The notes under the pieces: model-generated
Databases searched by the model: none
The model's input: the letters and a program-made list of their open reading frames with translations, nothing else
Told to the model about the DNA's origin: nothing
Position numbers and translations under genes: made by a program
Part shown: one piece after another, positions 34,220 to 43,767 of the stretch
Layout of the letters: each line of letters begins with the position of its first letter
How positions within the stretch are numbered: the stretch's first letter is position 1
IMG/VR virus record: IMGVR_UViG_3300033146_005954
Coordinates: 1 to 64,000 of that record
Source: a virus
Length of the DNA: 64,000 nucleotides
Direction: 5' to 3' (one strand)

Positions 34220-34817
34220 AAGAGAAGCTTTAAATCTATCTTTTATATATTATAAAGAATATAGAAAATATAGTAGAAAATATATAAATACTGCTAAAGT
34301 AAAAGATAGTAAATATTGGCAGTATTTTATTAAAACAATTGAAATGTATGGAAGTAAAAATGAATGGAACGCTAATAAATATATTGAAAGTGTATTTTAT
34401 AATAATGGTAAAGTGTTTCCAGCTCAATTAATGAGAAAAGATTTTTGGGATAATTATGTTGGAGAATATAGAAGAGGATATGTAGATAAAAGTAAATCAA
34501 TAGCTTATTTTTTGTTATCTTCCTATAAAAAAATTGAAAAATGGAATAAAAACAAAGGAAATAAAGTAATTGATTATGAAAATTATATTAAAAGTAATTT
34601 AATGATGTTAGATAGAATGATTTTAGATCCTTATTTTTTATCAATTAGTAAATCATTTAAAAATTATTATTTTACTTTAGATATGTACGAACAATATAAC
34701 ATTAGAAGTCCTGATGGTTTAGAGTCAAATAGAAGAAGTGTGTTTACAGAAAAGAAAATTTTAGCTAAAATGAAAGAAATTTTAGGGGATGAGTTTGATG
34801 GGAGGAGTTTTCTATGA
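34173..34817 (+). CDS. Hypothetical helical protein (214 aa)
   Basis: 214 aa, rich in Tyr, Lys and Asn, almost all helical (SFIYYKEYRKYSRKYINTAK, NWNANKY-type motifs). It overlaps the preceding gene by 47 bases and the next by 4. No family recognised. Its place beside exonuclease and replication genes suggests DNA metabolism, but nothing in the sequence proves this. Confidence 0.5.
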   Translation: MKENFWKQTNGKFLLEREALNLSFIYYKEYRKYSRKYINTAKVKDSKYWQYFIKTIEMYGSKNEWNANKYIESVFYNNGKVFPAQLMRKDFWDNYVGEYRRGYVDKSKSIAYFLLSSYKKIEKWNKNKGNKVIDYENYIKSNLMMLDRMILDPYFLSISKSFKNYYFTLDMYEQYNIRSPDGLESNRRSVFTEKKILAKMKEILGDEFDGRSFL

Positions 34818-34996
34818 AAATAAGTGTAGATAAAGATTATAGTTTAGAATTTGAAGATGTTTTCACACCTTTAATTATTAAACAAGATAAAGAAAGAGTT
34901 TCTATGGTAGCAAGAGATGGGGGATTTGAAATAATTTATGATAAGAGCTTGATTATTTTAAAAAATGGAGTTATAGAGGCGGTGAAAACTAAATGA
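34814..34996 (+). CDS. Small hypothetical protein (60 aa)
   Basis: 60 aa, beta-rich (ISVDKDYSLEFEDVFTPLII). Coupled by 4-base overlaps to both neighbours. GGGAGGAGTTTTCT precedes it. Not recognised. Confidence 0.5.
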   Translation: MKISVDKDYSLEFEDVFTPLIIKQDKERVSMVARDGGFEIIYDKSLIILKNGVIEAVKTK

Positions 34997-35958
34997 AAGT
35001 ATTAGTGGATATGTTAAATATCATTTTTATAGAGTATCATGTAGCAAGAAGAAAATTACATGATGAAGGAAAAGTTCTTGATGAGGAAAATCTTCCTTTT
35101 TATGCTCATTTGTTATTTAACAAAATGAATTCTATTTTTCAAACTTATGGAGAATTAGAAATTTGTTGGGAAGGTAAAAAAAGTTTAGATTTTAGAAGAA
35201 GTATTTATCCAGAATATAAAAGGAATAGAGAAAAAAATAAAACAGAAGATGAGTATCAAATTTTAAAATCTTTTATTCCTAAAATAGAAGAAGTTTTAAA
35301 TTATTATCCTTGCAGACAGTATAAAATTGAAAATGCCGAAGGTGATGATTTAATGTATAGTTTATGTAAAACTTTTGTAGAGGATTATGATGAAAAAGTA
35401 ATTGTTTTATCAACAGATGGTGACTTAGTTCAATTTCAAAATTTTTGGGAAGATAAAGTTTCTGTTTATAATCCAATTAAAAGAAGTTTTGCAACAACTA
35501 AACCTAATATATTATTAGAAAAAGCAATAGTTGGAGACAGTTCAGATAATATTCCTGGATTATTTAGAGTAGGAATTAAAACATTAGAAAAAATGTTAGA
35601 TGATAAAAATAAATATAATGAAATAATAAACAAAGGAAATAACAAAGAGTTATTTACTATGTTTACTAAAATAGTTGATTTAAGGAAAGCCCCTGAAAAC
35701 ATATTAATTGAAATAAAAGAATTGGTTAAAAAGCCATATAATGTTTTCCAAGATGGTGAAATAGAATTATTTTTCTGGGAAAGTAAACTACAAGATAATA
35801 TAAAAAGATGGATGTTTGTTAAAGATGAAATCTGGCAAAAAATAAAACAAAAACAAGTCTATAAAGAAATAGAGACAGATATTATATTAGATGAAACAAA
35901 AATAATTAGTAAAATAGAAGTAGATGAAATAGATAAAATTTTAAGGGAATATGTATGA
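34993..35958 (+). CDS. rnh: 5'-3' exonuclease / flap endonuclease (T4 RNase H-like)
   Basis: 321 aa (T4 RNase H is 305). A PIN-like core: VDMLNIIFIEY with D6, SIYPEYKRNREK (arch basic patch), AEGDDLMYSLC and LSTDGDLVQFQ metal-site aspartates. The helix-hairpin-helix AIVGDSSDNIPGLFRVGIKT follows. It removes RNA primers and 5' flaps on the lagging strand, before sealing by the LigA encoded at 49826. Confidence 0.85.
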   Translation: MKVLVDMLNIIFIEYHVARRKLHDEGKVLDEENLPFYAHLLFNKMNSIFQTYGELEICWEGKKSLDFRRSIYPEYKRNREKNKTEDEYQILKSFIPKIEEVLNYYPCRQYKIENAEGDDLMYSLCKTFVEDYDEKVIVLSTDGDLVQFQNFWEDKVSVYNPIKRSFATTKPNILLEKAIVGDSSDNIPGLFRVGIKTLEKMLDDKNKYNEIINKGNNKELFTMFTKIVDLRKAPENILIEIKELVKKPYNVFQDGEIELFFWESKLQDNIKRWMFVKDEIWQKIKQKQVYKEIETDIILDETKIISKIEVDEIDKILREYV

Positions 35959-36137
35959 ATGAAGAGGTTTTAAATATTTGGGGAAAATTAAGTGACATTC
36001 CTGTAAATAATTATGGAGAAATAGAAGAAGATTTTTTACATTTTCCAATTGGAACAGAAAGAGAAGAAATTTGGTTATGGTTAGAAGAAGAATATAATAT
36101 AAGTGTAGTTGAATTAATGTATAAAGGAGAAAAATAA
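35955..36137 (+). CDS. Conserved small phage protein (60 aa)
   Basis: 60 aa. FLHFPIGTEREEIWLWLEEE followed by YNISV resembles a short conserved phage/plasmid motif (F..FP.GT.RE.IW.WFEE.F..SV). Function unknown. Coupled to the exonuclease gene. Confidence 0.55.
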   Translation: MNEEVLNIWGKLSDIPVNNYGEIEEDFLHFPIGTEREEIWLWLEEEYNISVVELMYKGEK

Positions 36138-36362
36138 ATGAAAGTAACAGTAGGAAATAGTGTGGGGATGACAATTTCTCCAAAACCTTATGAAAGCATA
36201 AGAGTTGAAACAACTTTTATGATTGAAAAAGATATAAAAGAAGGGGAAGAAGAAGCTTTATTTGAAAAAGTTGAAAAAAAAATAATGGAAGATTTAGAAA
36301 ATAAAATTAGGAAAGTCTATAAAAAACAACTTGATTTGAAGAGTTCGTTAAATAACTATTGA
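36138..36362 (+). CDS. Conserved small phage protein (74 aa)
   Basis: 74 aa. Strand-rich N terminus with PYESIRVETTFMIEKDIKEG, resembling small phage proteins of pattern Y.S..V......I..GE, then a helical Lys/Glu tail. AAAGGAGAAAAATAAATG. Function unknown. Confidence 0.5.
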   Translation: MKVTVGNSVGMTISPKPYESIRVETTFMIEKDIKEGEEEALFEKVEKKIMEDLENKIRKVYKKQLDLKSSLNNY

Positions 36363-36387
36363 CAATAAATGATTTTTATTGTATAAT
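36359..36387 (+). promoter_or_regulatory. Promoter of the FtsZ/tubulin-like gene
   Basis: TTGACA (36359-36364), 17 bases, TATAAT (36382-36387), then ACTATAGGAGAGTAAATG. Confidence 0.85.
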
Positions 36388-36404
36388 ATACTATAGGAGA
36401 GTAA

Positions 36405-37430
36405 ATGAAGATAATTGGAATAGGTAATACAGGTGCTAAAATTGCTTTAATGTTAAACAAAGAAGCTACTGTTATTTTAACAGCAGAACAAGATACAAAT
36501 AATTTTAAAGAGAATAAAAATGTATTTTCTGTAACAGAAGAAGGAGCCTCTAAAAGATTTAAGACTGGATTAGAAATATGGGAAAATAATTCTGATAGAT
36601 TAAGAAATATTATTAAAAATTTTAAAAATGATTATATAATAGTTTTTTCAGCCATGGGCGGAGGTTCTGGGAGTAGTGCTTTAAATCCTGTTTCAAATAT
36701 TTTATTGGAAAACAATAACAAAGTATTAGTTATTGGAATTCTACCATATAAAGGAGAAAGTAATCCTCCTTTAGCTAATTCTGTTCAATCAGTAAATAGT
36801 TTACTTCCTTTATTAAATAAAATAACTTTAATGTTATTTGATAACACTTATTTAATAAAATTACTTGGAACAAATTGGGATTTAATAAATAAATTCATTT
36901 CTCAAAGAGTCGATTATATGATTAATTTATTAGAAAAATATAATACCAATAATTATTCCCCTGTAACTTTAGATAAGAGTGAGTTATATTCTGTTATTTT
37001 CGGAACAGGGTTTTTAGATTTTAGTAATGATTTTTTAGAGGAAACTTTCCCAAAATTTACTTATAGCAAAATGGATAAAAATGCTAAAAATTGCCTTATA
37101 GGTATGTTTGTAGATGATAAAATAGATAATGAAAATATTAGCAAATATCATAATATATTAACTGATGTAATAGTTAAAATGAGTAAAAAAATACCTAACT
37201 CAAGAATGATTCCCGGTATTTTAAGGTATTCTATTAATAAATCAGGAAGTGCAGATAAATCAATTAAAGATAGAGCTTATTTCACAATTGTTTCCGGTTT
37301 AAATGCTGATAATTATATGAAAAAAATTGAGAAATTAAAAGATCAAGCTGTTAAAAAAGCCATTGCTTATAATGTAAAAGCTGATAAAGTAAAATTAGAC
37401 AAAAAGGATTTAAAGGTATTAGATATATGA
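36405..37430 (+). CDS. FtsZ/tubulin-family GTPase
   Basis: 341 aa. GIGNTGAKIA (5-14) and SAMGGGSGSSALNPV (82-96, the tubulin/FtsZ signature GGGTGS variant) define the GTP-binding fold. VLVIGILPYKGE is the following strand/loop. The C-terminal half (about 200-330) is divergent, ending in a basic segment (KADKVKLDKKDLKVLDI). Phage members (TubZ, PhuZ) form filaments that position DNA or capsids. It could instead interfere with host FtsZ. The T7 catalytic loop was not confidently identified. Confidence 0.75.
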   Translation: MKIIGIGNTGAKIALMLNKEATVILTAEQDTNNFKENKNVFSVTEEGASKRFKTGLEIWENNSDRLRNIIKNFKNDYIIVFSAMGGGSGSSALNPVSNILLENNNKVLVIGILPYKGESNPPLANSVQSVNSLLPLLNKITLMLFDNTYLIKLLGTNWDLINKFISQRVDYMINLLEKYNTNNYSPVTLDKSELYSVIFGTGFLDFSNDFLEETFPKFTYSKMDKNAKNCLIGMFVDDKIDNENISKYHNILTDVIVKMSKKIPNSRMIPGILRYSINKSGSADKSIKDRAYFTIVSGLNADNYMKKIEKLKDQAVKKAIAYNVKADKVKLDKKDLKVLDI

Positions 37431-37720
37431 AAGATTTTGAATTGACATTAGACATTTTAGAAGAAAAAACAAATAATATAGGGTCAACTGTTAAGAAAAT
37501 AAGTGATTTAGTAGATGATTATAAAGACGAAATAACAGATGATTATGATCTACCTGATTTAGATTTAGCTAAAATAAGTGAAAAGAAAGTTTTCACTTTA
37601 AAAATAAAAGACGTTGAAAATTTTATTGAATTAGCTTTAATTTTATTAGACTCTGGATATAAAATAAGTAAATTAGGTGATTTAATAACTATAGAAGAAG
37701 ACAGAGAGGTTTTTTATTGA
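37427..37720 (+). CDS. Hypothetical acidic protein coupled to the GTPase
   Basis: 97 aa, overlapping the GTPase stop (ATGA). An acidic helical N terminus (SDLVDDYKDEITDDYDLPDL) precedes an alpha/beta C terminus (FTLKIKDVENFIELALILLD). Partner of the GTPase by position. No recognised family. Confidence 0.5.
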   Translation: MKDFELTLDILEEKTNNIGSTVKKISDLVDDYKDEITDDYDLPDLDLAKISEKKVFTLKIKDVENFIELALILLDSGYKISKLGDLITIEEDREVFY

Positions 37721-38394
37721 GAAATTGTAGAATTTGTAAAACACCTTGTGTGTCTGAATATAGAAGAATTACTAATTCTGGTAATAGTAGTTATTGTTTT
37801 ATAGAAGCATTAGAATATAAAAGATCATTAAAATATAATAAAATAAAAGAGGGAATGAAAAGTATGAAAGAATTTATTAGTGAAGAAAGTATTAAAGTAA
37901 TGGTTGAAGAGTTAGCGAATAAAATTAATGAAGATTATAAAGAAATTCATTTAATTGGATTACTAAAAGGATCATTTGTTTTTTTAGCTGATTTAATGAG
38001 AAAAATAACTATCCCAGTTACTGTTGATTTTATGTCTGTTAGAAGTTATGAAGGAACTGAAAGCACTGGCGAAGTTAAAGTTTTAAAAGAATTAAATGAA
38101 AGTATTTATGATAAAGACATTTTGATAGTAGAAGATATAATAGATACAGGAAATACATTACGGTCTATCATAGACTTGTTATTATTGAAACATCCAAAAA
38201 GTTTAGAAATAGTTACTTTATTAGATAAACCAAGTAGAAGAATTAAAAAAATAAATGCTAAATATACAGGTTTTACAATAGAAGACAAGTTTGTCGTAGG
38301 GTACGGAATCGATAGTTCACAGGCATATCGACAACTACCTTACATTGGAACTGTTCCATATAATGTTTCTGTTGGAAAAGAAGAAATAAAATAA
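37717..38394 (+). CDS. hpt: Hypoxanthine phosphoribosyltransferase with Cys-rich N-terminal extension
   Basis: 225 aa. Residues 50-225 are a full-length HPRT: LIGLLKGSFVFLADL (PPi loop), VDFMSVRSYEGTESTG, the PRPP motif ILIVEDIIDTGNTL (136-149), VTLLDKPSRR and FVVGYGID. The first 49 residues hold CRICKTPC and YC, unlike HPRT. GAGGGA ten bases before the ATG at 37864 could start the enzyme alone, while the TTG at 37717 has its own AGAGAGG. It makes IMP from hypoxanthine and PRPP, and the next gene is PurA, which uses IMP. Confidence 0.85.
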   Translation: MRNCRICKTPCVSEYRRITNSGNSSYCFIEALEYKRSLKYNKIKEGMKSMKEFISEESIKVMVEELANKINEDYKEIHLIGLLKGSFVFLADLMRKITIPVTVDFMSVRSYEGTESTGEVKVLKELNESIYDKDILIVEDIIDTGNTLRSIIDLLLLKHPKSLEIVTLLDKPSRRIKKINAKYTGFTIEDKFVVGYGIDSSQAYRQLPYIGTVPYNVSVGKEEIK

Positions 38395-38411
38395 AAAAAG
38401 TAGTATAATAA

Positions 38412-39809
<1,398 letters not shown>

Positions 39810-39823
<14 letters not shown>

Positions 39824-40049
39824 TGATGATAAGCAAAGAGTGAAGCATTTGTTTAATAATTGGTTAGAATTGAAAGATAGTAAAAAGTCTTTAACAGCAG
39901 AACAAAAAGATTTGGTAACTGAAGCATCAGATATTTTAGAGAGTAAAAAAGGGTTGGTTTCTAAACTGTTTTCTTTTTTAGAAAAAAAATTAGAAAATGG
40001 AGAAGATGAACTAGACGAGCTATCAGAAATAGCATCCTTAATAGATTAA
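39810..40049 (+). CDS. Small helical protein, possibly DsbA-like dsDNA-binding
   Basis: 79 aa, all helical, acidic C terminus. LVTEASDILESKKGLVSKLF followed by SFLEKKLENGEDELDELSEI loosely recalls T4 DsbA, the small dsDNA-binding protein associated with late transcription, in length and in an AxxxLxxxxxLxxKLF-type helix. The match is weak. CAGGAGGTAGCAA precedes the ATG. Confidence 0.4.
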
Positions 40050-40065
40050 TTTATATTTCCTCTTT

Positions 40066-40080
40066 TGTAAAGATAATATA
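40066..40080 (+). promoter_or_regulatory. Late-promoter-like motif
   Basis: TGTAAAGATAATATA followed by AGAGAGGAAAAATATATG. The flanks TTCCTCTT and AAGAGAGGAA are complementary, so the motif lies in a potential hairpin loop. Confidence 0.6.
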
Positions 40081-40095
40081 AGAGAGGAAAAATAT

Positions 40096-40374
40096 ATGAA
40101 ACCAGTTGGAAATAAAGAATTATTAGAATGGATAAATGATGAAATCCCTACAGTAGCTCCTATGGGAATGGGACCAAGAGATGGAAGTGGTCCAAGGTGT
40201 AATCCTGATAATCCATTAAATAAAATATTAGAACCTGAAGTAATTGTTAAGAAGGTTGAGATTGAACCAGAACCAGAATCTGCTTTACCAAGGAGTGAAG
40301 AAAATAGGAAAATAGCTTTAGCTAAATTGAAGTTAGCATTTTCTGAAATAAATAATTTGCTTCAAGAATTATAA
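40096..40374 (+). CDS. Small late protein with Gly/Pro-rich segment
   Basis: 92 aa. PMGMGPRDGSGPRCNPDNP (20-38 region) is an unusual Gly/Pro/Asp segment. The C-terminal third is a helix (KIALAKLKLAFSEINNLLQE). It is the only gene of its neighbourhood with a late-type motif, so a virion or assembly protein is inferred. Not recognised. Confidence 0.45.
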   Translation: MKPVGNKELLEWINDEIPTVAPMGMGPRDGSGPRCNPDNPLNKILEPEVIVKKVEIEPEPESALPRSEENRKIALAKLKLAFSEINNLLQEL

Positions 40375-40511
40375 TGGAAAAAGAAATTTTAGAAGAAATA
40401 AAAAAAACAAATAGATTATTAGAAAAATTAATAGGGGAAGTTCAAATACTTGATGAGCCTATTGATAAAAGTTATCATGATCTTGTTAAAAAAGAGGTAA
40501 GAGTGCCTTAA
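40374..40511 (+). CDS. Small helical protein (45 aa)
   Basis: MEKEILEEIKKTNRLLEKLI then GEVQILDEPI...KEVRVP. It starts in TAATG of the preceding stop. A leucine-zipper-like first half. Not recognised. Confidence 0.45.
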   Translation: MEKEILEEIKKTNRLLEKLIGEVQILDEPIDKSYHDLVKKEVRVP

Positions 40512-40531
40512 AATAAAGAAAGGGAGAGGGA

Positions 40532-40966
40532 ATGGAATTTGTGGAAATACCTATTTCAATAAATATTGAAATAGGAGAAATGTTTAAAATAATTTATAGT
40601 TATAAGAAAAGAAATAAATATAACAAATTCATGAAAGATAAGAGATTTAATATATATGATAACTTTGAAAGAAAAATTTTAGAAAAAAGTCCAAATATCC
40701 CATCTCTTCAATATGATAGAAGAAAAGATTATGAAGATAGAACAGAAATATATTATATTATAATAAATGAAATCCCAGATTATATAATAAATAAATTAAA
40801 AGGAATGTTTGTTGTTTCCGGATGGATTCCTAAAAGTGCTGGTTGTGTTGATTGTGTATATAAAAAAAATGACACAGATATAATGTTTTTCTGTGATGTT
40901 AAACAAAAAACTTTAACAAATTATGTGAAAAATTGTAAATTCTTTCAGCAGGAAAAATATAAATGA
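40532..40966 (+). CDS. Hypothetical protein with C-terminal Cys cluster
   Basis: 144 aa. The last 45 residues hold five Cys (GCVDCVY, FFCDVKQ, NCKFF), a possible zinc or iron-sulphur site. It is coupled by 4 bases to the primase gene. AAAGGGAGAGGGA precedes it. No family recognised; a primase accessory role would be only positional. Confidence 0.5.
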   Translation: MEFVEIPISINIEIGEMFKIIYSYKKRNKYNKFMKDKRFNIYDNFERKILEKSPNIPSLQYDRRKDYEDRTEIYYIIINEIPDYIINKLKGMFVVSGWIPKSAGCVDCVYKKNDTDIMFFCDVKQKTLTNYVKNCKFFQQEKYK

Positions 40967-41985
40967 AAATACCTAAATCAGTAGATAGAAGTTATTTAAT
41001 TAAAGAATTAAATCCTGTAGATAAGGGAAGTTATTATTTAGCAAATTGTCCTTCTTGCGGAAAAAGAGAATTATACGTTTATAAAAATAAAGATTTTATG
41101 GTTTGTAATAGATTAAATAAATGTGGATATGTTAATAATATACTTAATTATTTAAAAGAGGATGGATTATCAAAAGCAGAAATTTCAAAACTTTTATTTT
41201 CTTCTGATAGTATTGAAGAGGAAGTAATAGAACAACAATTCATAACACCATTAAAAAACGTAAATTATTTCAACTCAGCTAATAAAAATTTTTCTTATAG
41301 ATTAGCATATAATTATTTAAAAAAAAGAGGAATAAAAGATAATGTAATAAATGAACTAGGATATGTTAGCACAAATAGTTCTATAAAAATATATATACCT
41401 TTTTATGAGAGTGATATATTAGTATATTATACTTTAAGAGATATAAATAAAAATGCTTATTTAAGATGGACAGACCCTAAAGGAATAAATAAACATGAAT
41501 ATGTTTATAATTTAGATAATATAAAAAATACTGTTTTTATATTTGAAGGCTTAATGGATGCTTTATCGCTAGATAGTCAAATAGGAACTGCTATGCTAAC
41601 TTCTAATTTAGGGAAAGTTCAAATAACAAAAATAATGGAACAGTCCCCTAAAAATATTGTTTTAGTTCCAGATATGGATAAAGCAGGTGTTTTATCTATT
41701 AAAAAAAATATTAATTTATTAAAAGAATATACACCTCCATCTTTAGATGTTAATATATTACTTTATATTTTAGATCCTATTAGATATGATTTAATAAATA
41801 ATATTTTATCTATGAAATATAATTTAATAAAAGAAAATGAATTAATTAACAAGTTGAAAGGGTTTAAAGATTTTAATGAAACAAATAGAAGTTATATTGA
41901 TTTAAAAGATTGTGTAAATCAAGATAAAAAAGGTATAGCTTTTGATTTATTAAAAAATTTTCAAAAATCATATATAAAAATATAA
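40963..41985 (+). CDS. 61: DnaG-type DNA primase (gp61-like)
   Basis: 340 aa (T4 gp61 is 342). The zinc finger is C29-P-S-C32 with C48 and C54 (CNRLNKCGY). The Toprim core is FIFEGLMDALSLD (E then D) and LVPDMDKAG (DxD). The C-terminal 90 residues probably contact the helicase encoded at 43768. It makes RNA primers for lagging-strand synthesis. YLKKRGIKDNVINELGY is the usual pre-Toprim helix. Confidence 0.85.
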   Translation: MKIPKSVDRSYLIKELNPVDKGSYYLANCPSCGKRELYVYKNKDFMVCNRLNKCGYVNNILNYLKEDGLSKAEISKLLFSSDSIEEEVIEQQFITPLKNVNYFNSANKNFSYRLAYNYLKKRGIKDNVINELGYVSTNSSIKIYIPFYESDILVYYTLRDINKNAYLRWTDPKGINKHEYVYNLDNIKNTVFIFEGLMDALSLDSQIGTAMLTSNLGKVQITKIMEQSPKNIVLVPDMDKAGVLSIKKNINLLKEYTPPSLDVNILLYILDPIRYDLINNILSMKYNLIKENELINKLKGFKDFNETNRSYIDLKDCVNQDKKGIAFDLLKNFQKSYIKI

Positions 41986-42003
41986 TTTAATATAGGAGAA
42001 TAT

Positions 42004-42150
42004 ATGAAGAGTGTCTTAATAGATAATTCAATACATGAGTTATTAAAAAAAGCATCTGTAGAGTCAGGTGTTAAAATAAAATATATTACAGAAATAGCTA
42101 TTTTAGAAAAATTAGAAAAATTAGAAAAATTAGAAAAGGACGATAAATGA
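42004..42150 (+). CDS. Small ribbon-helix-helix-like protein (48 aa)
   Basis: 48 aa. KSVLIDNSIHELLKKASVES followed by GVKIKYITEIAILEKLEKLE has the strand-helix-helix order of ribbon-helix-helix repressors (Arc/ParG-like), ending in a Leu-Glu-Lys repeat (an imperfect triplicate LEK). TATAGGAGAATAT precedes it. Function is inferred only. Confidence 0.5.
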   Translation: MKSVLIDNSIHELLKKASVESGVKIKYITEIAILEKLEKLEKLEKDDK

Positions 42151-42668
42151 AAGAAGATGTATATGAAATAATTTTAAGTAATGAATTAGAAAAAATAGTT
42201 GAAACACATGATGTATTAGAAGATGAATTAACAGAAGCTATTGAAATAGGGGAAAAAATGATTAGAACATGTGTTCTAAATGGAGGTATAGGTTTAGCAG
42301 CCCCTCAAGTAAATATAAATAAAAAAATAATAGTTTATTCATATAAAGAAGAAAATGATCAAATGTTATATAAAATAGTTTTTAACCCAATGTATATTCC
42401 CCAAGAAAAGAAGATGACATCTGTATGGGAAGGATGTTTATCTTATTTAGATAAAGTATTTGCTATTAAAAGATATAAATATATAAGAGCCATTTATTAT
42501 TCCTATTTACCAGAAGACAAAAAACTTTTAAAAATAACTAAAAATTTAAGAGGTGATGAAGCAATTGTATTTCAGCATGAAACAGATCATTTGTATAATA
42601 AACATATTGGTTTAGTTGGAATAGAAGTTGACATGAAAGAAATAGAGGATACAAATGCCGAAGATTAA
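42147..42668 (+). CDS. def: Peptide deformylase
   Basis: 173 aa. All three family motifs: GIGLAAPQV (47-55), EGCLS (95-99) and QHETDH (143-148; HExxH variant), giving the Cys and two His metal ligands. It removes formyl groups from nascent proteins. Phage deformylases are known in cyanophages and Vibrio phages, where they are thought to favour high-rate synthesis. ATGA-coupled to the small gene upstream. Confidence 0.9.
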   Translation: MKEDVYEIILSNELEKIVETHDVLEDELTEAIEIGEKMIRTCVLNGGIGLAAPQVNINKKIIVYSYKEENDQMLYKIVFNPMYIPQEKKMTSVWEGCLSYLDKVFAIKRYKYIRAIYYSYLPEDKKLLKITKNLRGDEAIVFQHETDHLYNKHIGLVGIEVDMKEIEDTNAED

Positions 42669-43143
42669 TTCAAAAAAGAAAGGAAATCGAGTAGAGCGTG
42701 AATTTGCTAAAGCGTTAAATAATAGATTTAATTTAGACAATGCTTTTCGTAGAGTTCCTATGAGTGGTGCATTTACAACTAATAATATTTTCACTGATGT
42801 TAGACAAGATGCAAAAGAAATACTATCCGGTGATTTAATAGTTCCTGAAAATTTTAATTTTAGTATTGAATGTAAGGGAAGGCAGGATTTTAATTTTTGG
42901 GATATGTTGAATGATGATACACTTCATTTAGAAATTGATGATTGGATAATACAAGCATCAAATGATGCCTCTATTAGTGGAAAAGAACCTTTATTATTAA
43001 TAAAGGTTAATAATAGAAAACCTTTTGCTTTGTTTCCAGTAAAGTTAAAAGAAACCAATATTAGATATAAAGAATTTAGTGTTTTAAGATTTGATTATTT
43101 ATTAAAATTAGAAGATAAATTCTTTTTTAAAGGGGAAATATGA
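42655..43143 (+). CDS. Holliday-junction-resolvase-like PD-(D/E)XK nuclease
   Basis: 162 aa. KKKGNRVEREFAKAL (7-21; E14), RRVPMSGAF, SGDLI (D60) and FSIECKGR (E72, K74) match the archaeal-Hjc-like resolvase/endonuclease fold. It may resolve branched DNA before packaging (replacing T4 gp49) or act in repair. The C-terminal half is less conserved (ALFPVKLKETNIRYK). It overlaps the deformylase by 14 bases. Confidence 0.75.
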   Translation: MPKINSKKKGNRVEREFAKALNNRFNLDNAFRRVPMSGAFTTNNIFTDVRQDAKEILSGDLIVPENFNFSIECKGRQDFNFWDMLNDDTLHLEIDDWIIQASNDASISGKEPLLLIKVNNRKPFALFPVKLKETNIRYKEFSVLRFDYLLKLEDKFFFKGEI

Positions 43144-43718
43144 AATTAAGTGATTATATATTAGAAATTGAATTAGAAGCAGATAAAGGATCAGAAGCAG
43201 TTTTCAACACTATTTTAAAACAAGTATTTACAAAAGAATATTTAGCTAAAATAGAGAAAATAATAGTTAAAACTATTAAATTTAAATATGGTTCTTTACC
43301 AAGTTCAGCTCCTGTAGCTACACAAGGAAGAACTATTATTATTGATAAAGAAAAGTATGATAAAATACCAAATCATATAAAAACAAATTATATTTTACAT
43401 GAATTTATTCATATATTACAAAATACTAAATCATTTTTAGTATTAAATGCTTTTAAAGAAATTCACTTATTAACAAATGAACTAATGTCTATTTTTAAAA
43501 AAAATTCTGTAAAGCCTTATTCAGTGTTTTTAACAGGGCAAAATCAAAATATTGGAAGAGGTGGGAAAATGGAATTAGTTTCTTATTTAATGAATAATTC
43601 TTTTAATCCTTCAGCTTTAACTATTGAAGGAAAAAAACTATTTAAGAATGCTTTAATAAACTCAGATATTTTTAATACCTCCTCAAATTTTTGGAAATTA
43701 AGACTTAATAGATTTTAA
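43140..43718 (+). CDS. HExxH metalloprotease-like protein with targeting-like N terminus
   Basis: 192 aa. NYILHEFIHILQN contains HEFIH, a zinc-metalloprotease motif. A third ligand is not obvious. The N terminus MKLSDYILEIELEADKG resembles the capsid-targeting-like leaders of the internal-protein candidates here. It has no late motif and is coupled to the resolvase gene (ATGA). Candidates are an injected protease or an unrelated HExxH protein. Not assigned. Confidence 0.5.
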   Translation: MKLSDYILEIELEADKGSEAVFNTILKQVFTKEYLAKIEKIIVKTIKFKYGSLPSSAPVATQGRTIIIDKEKYDKIPNHIKTNYILHEFIHILQNTKSFLVLNAFKEIHLLTNELMSIFKKNSVKPYSVFLTGQNQNIGRGGKMELVSYLMNNSFNPSALTIEGKKLFKNALINSDIFNTSSNFWKLRLNRF

Positions 43719-43721
43719 CTA

Positions 43722-43750
43722 TTGACAAAATTTATAAAATGTTATATAAT
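43722..43750 (+). promoter_or_regulatory. Helicase promoter
   Basis: TTGACA (43722-43727), 17 bases, TATAAT (43745-43750), then AAGGAGGGTTAATG. Confidence 0.85.
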
Positions 43751-43767
43751 ATGAACAAGGAGGGTTA

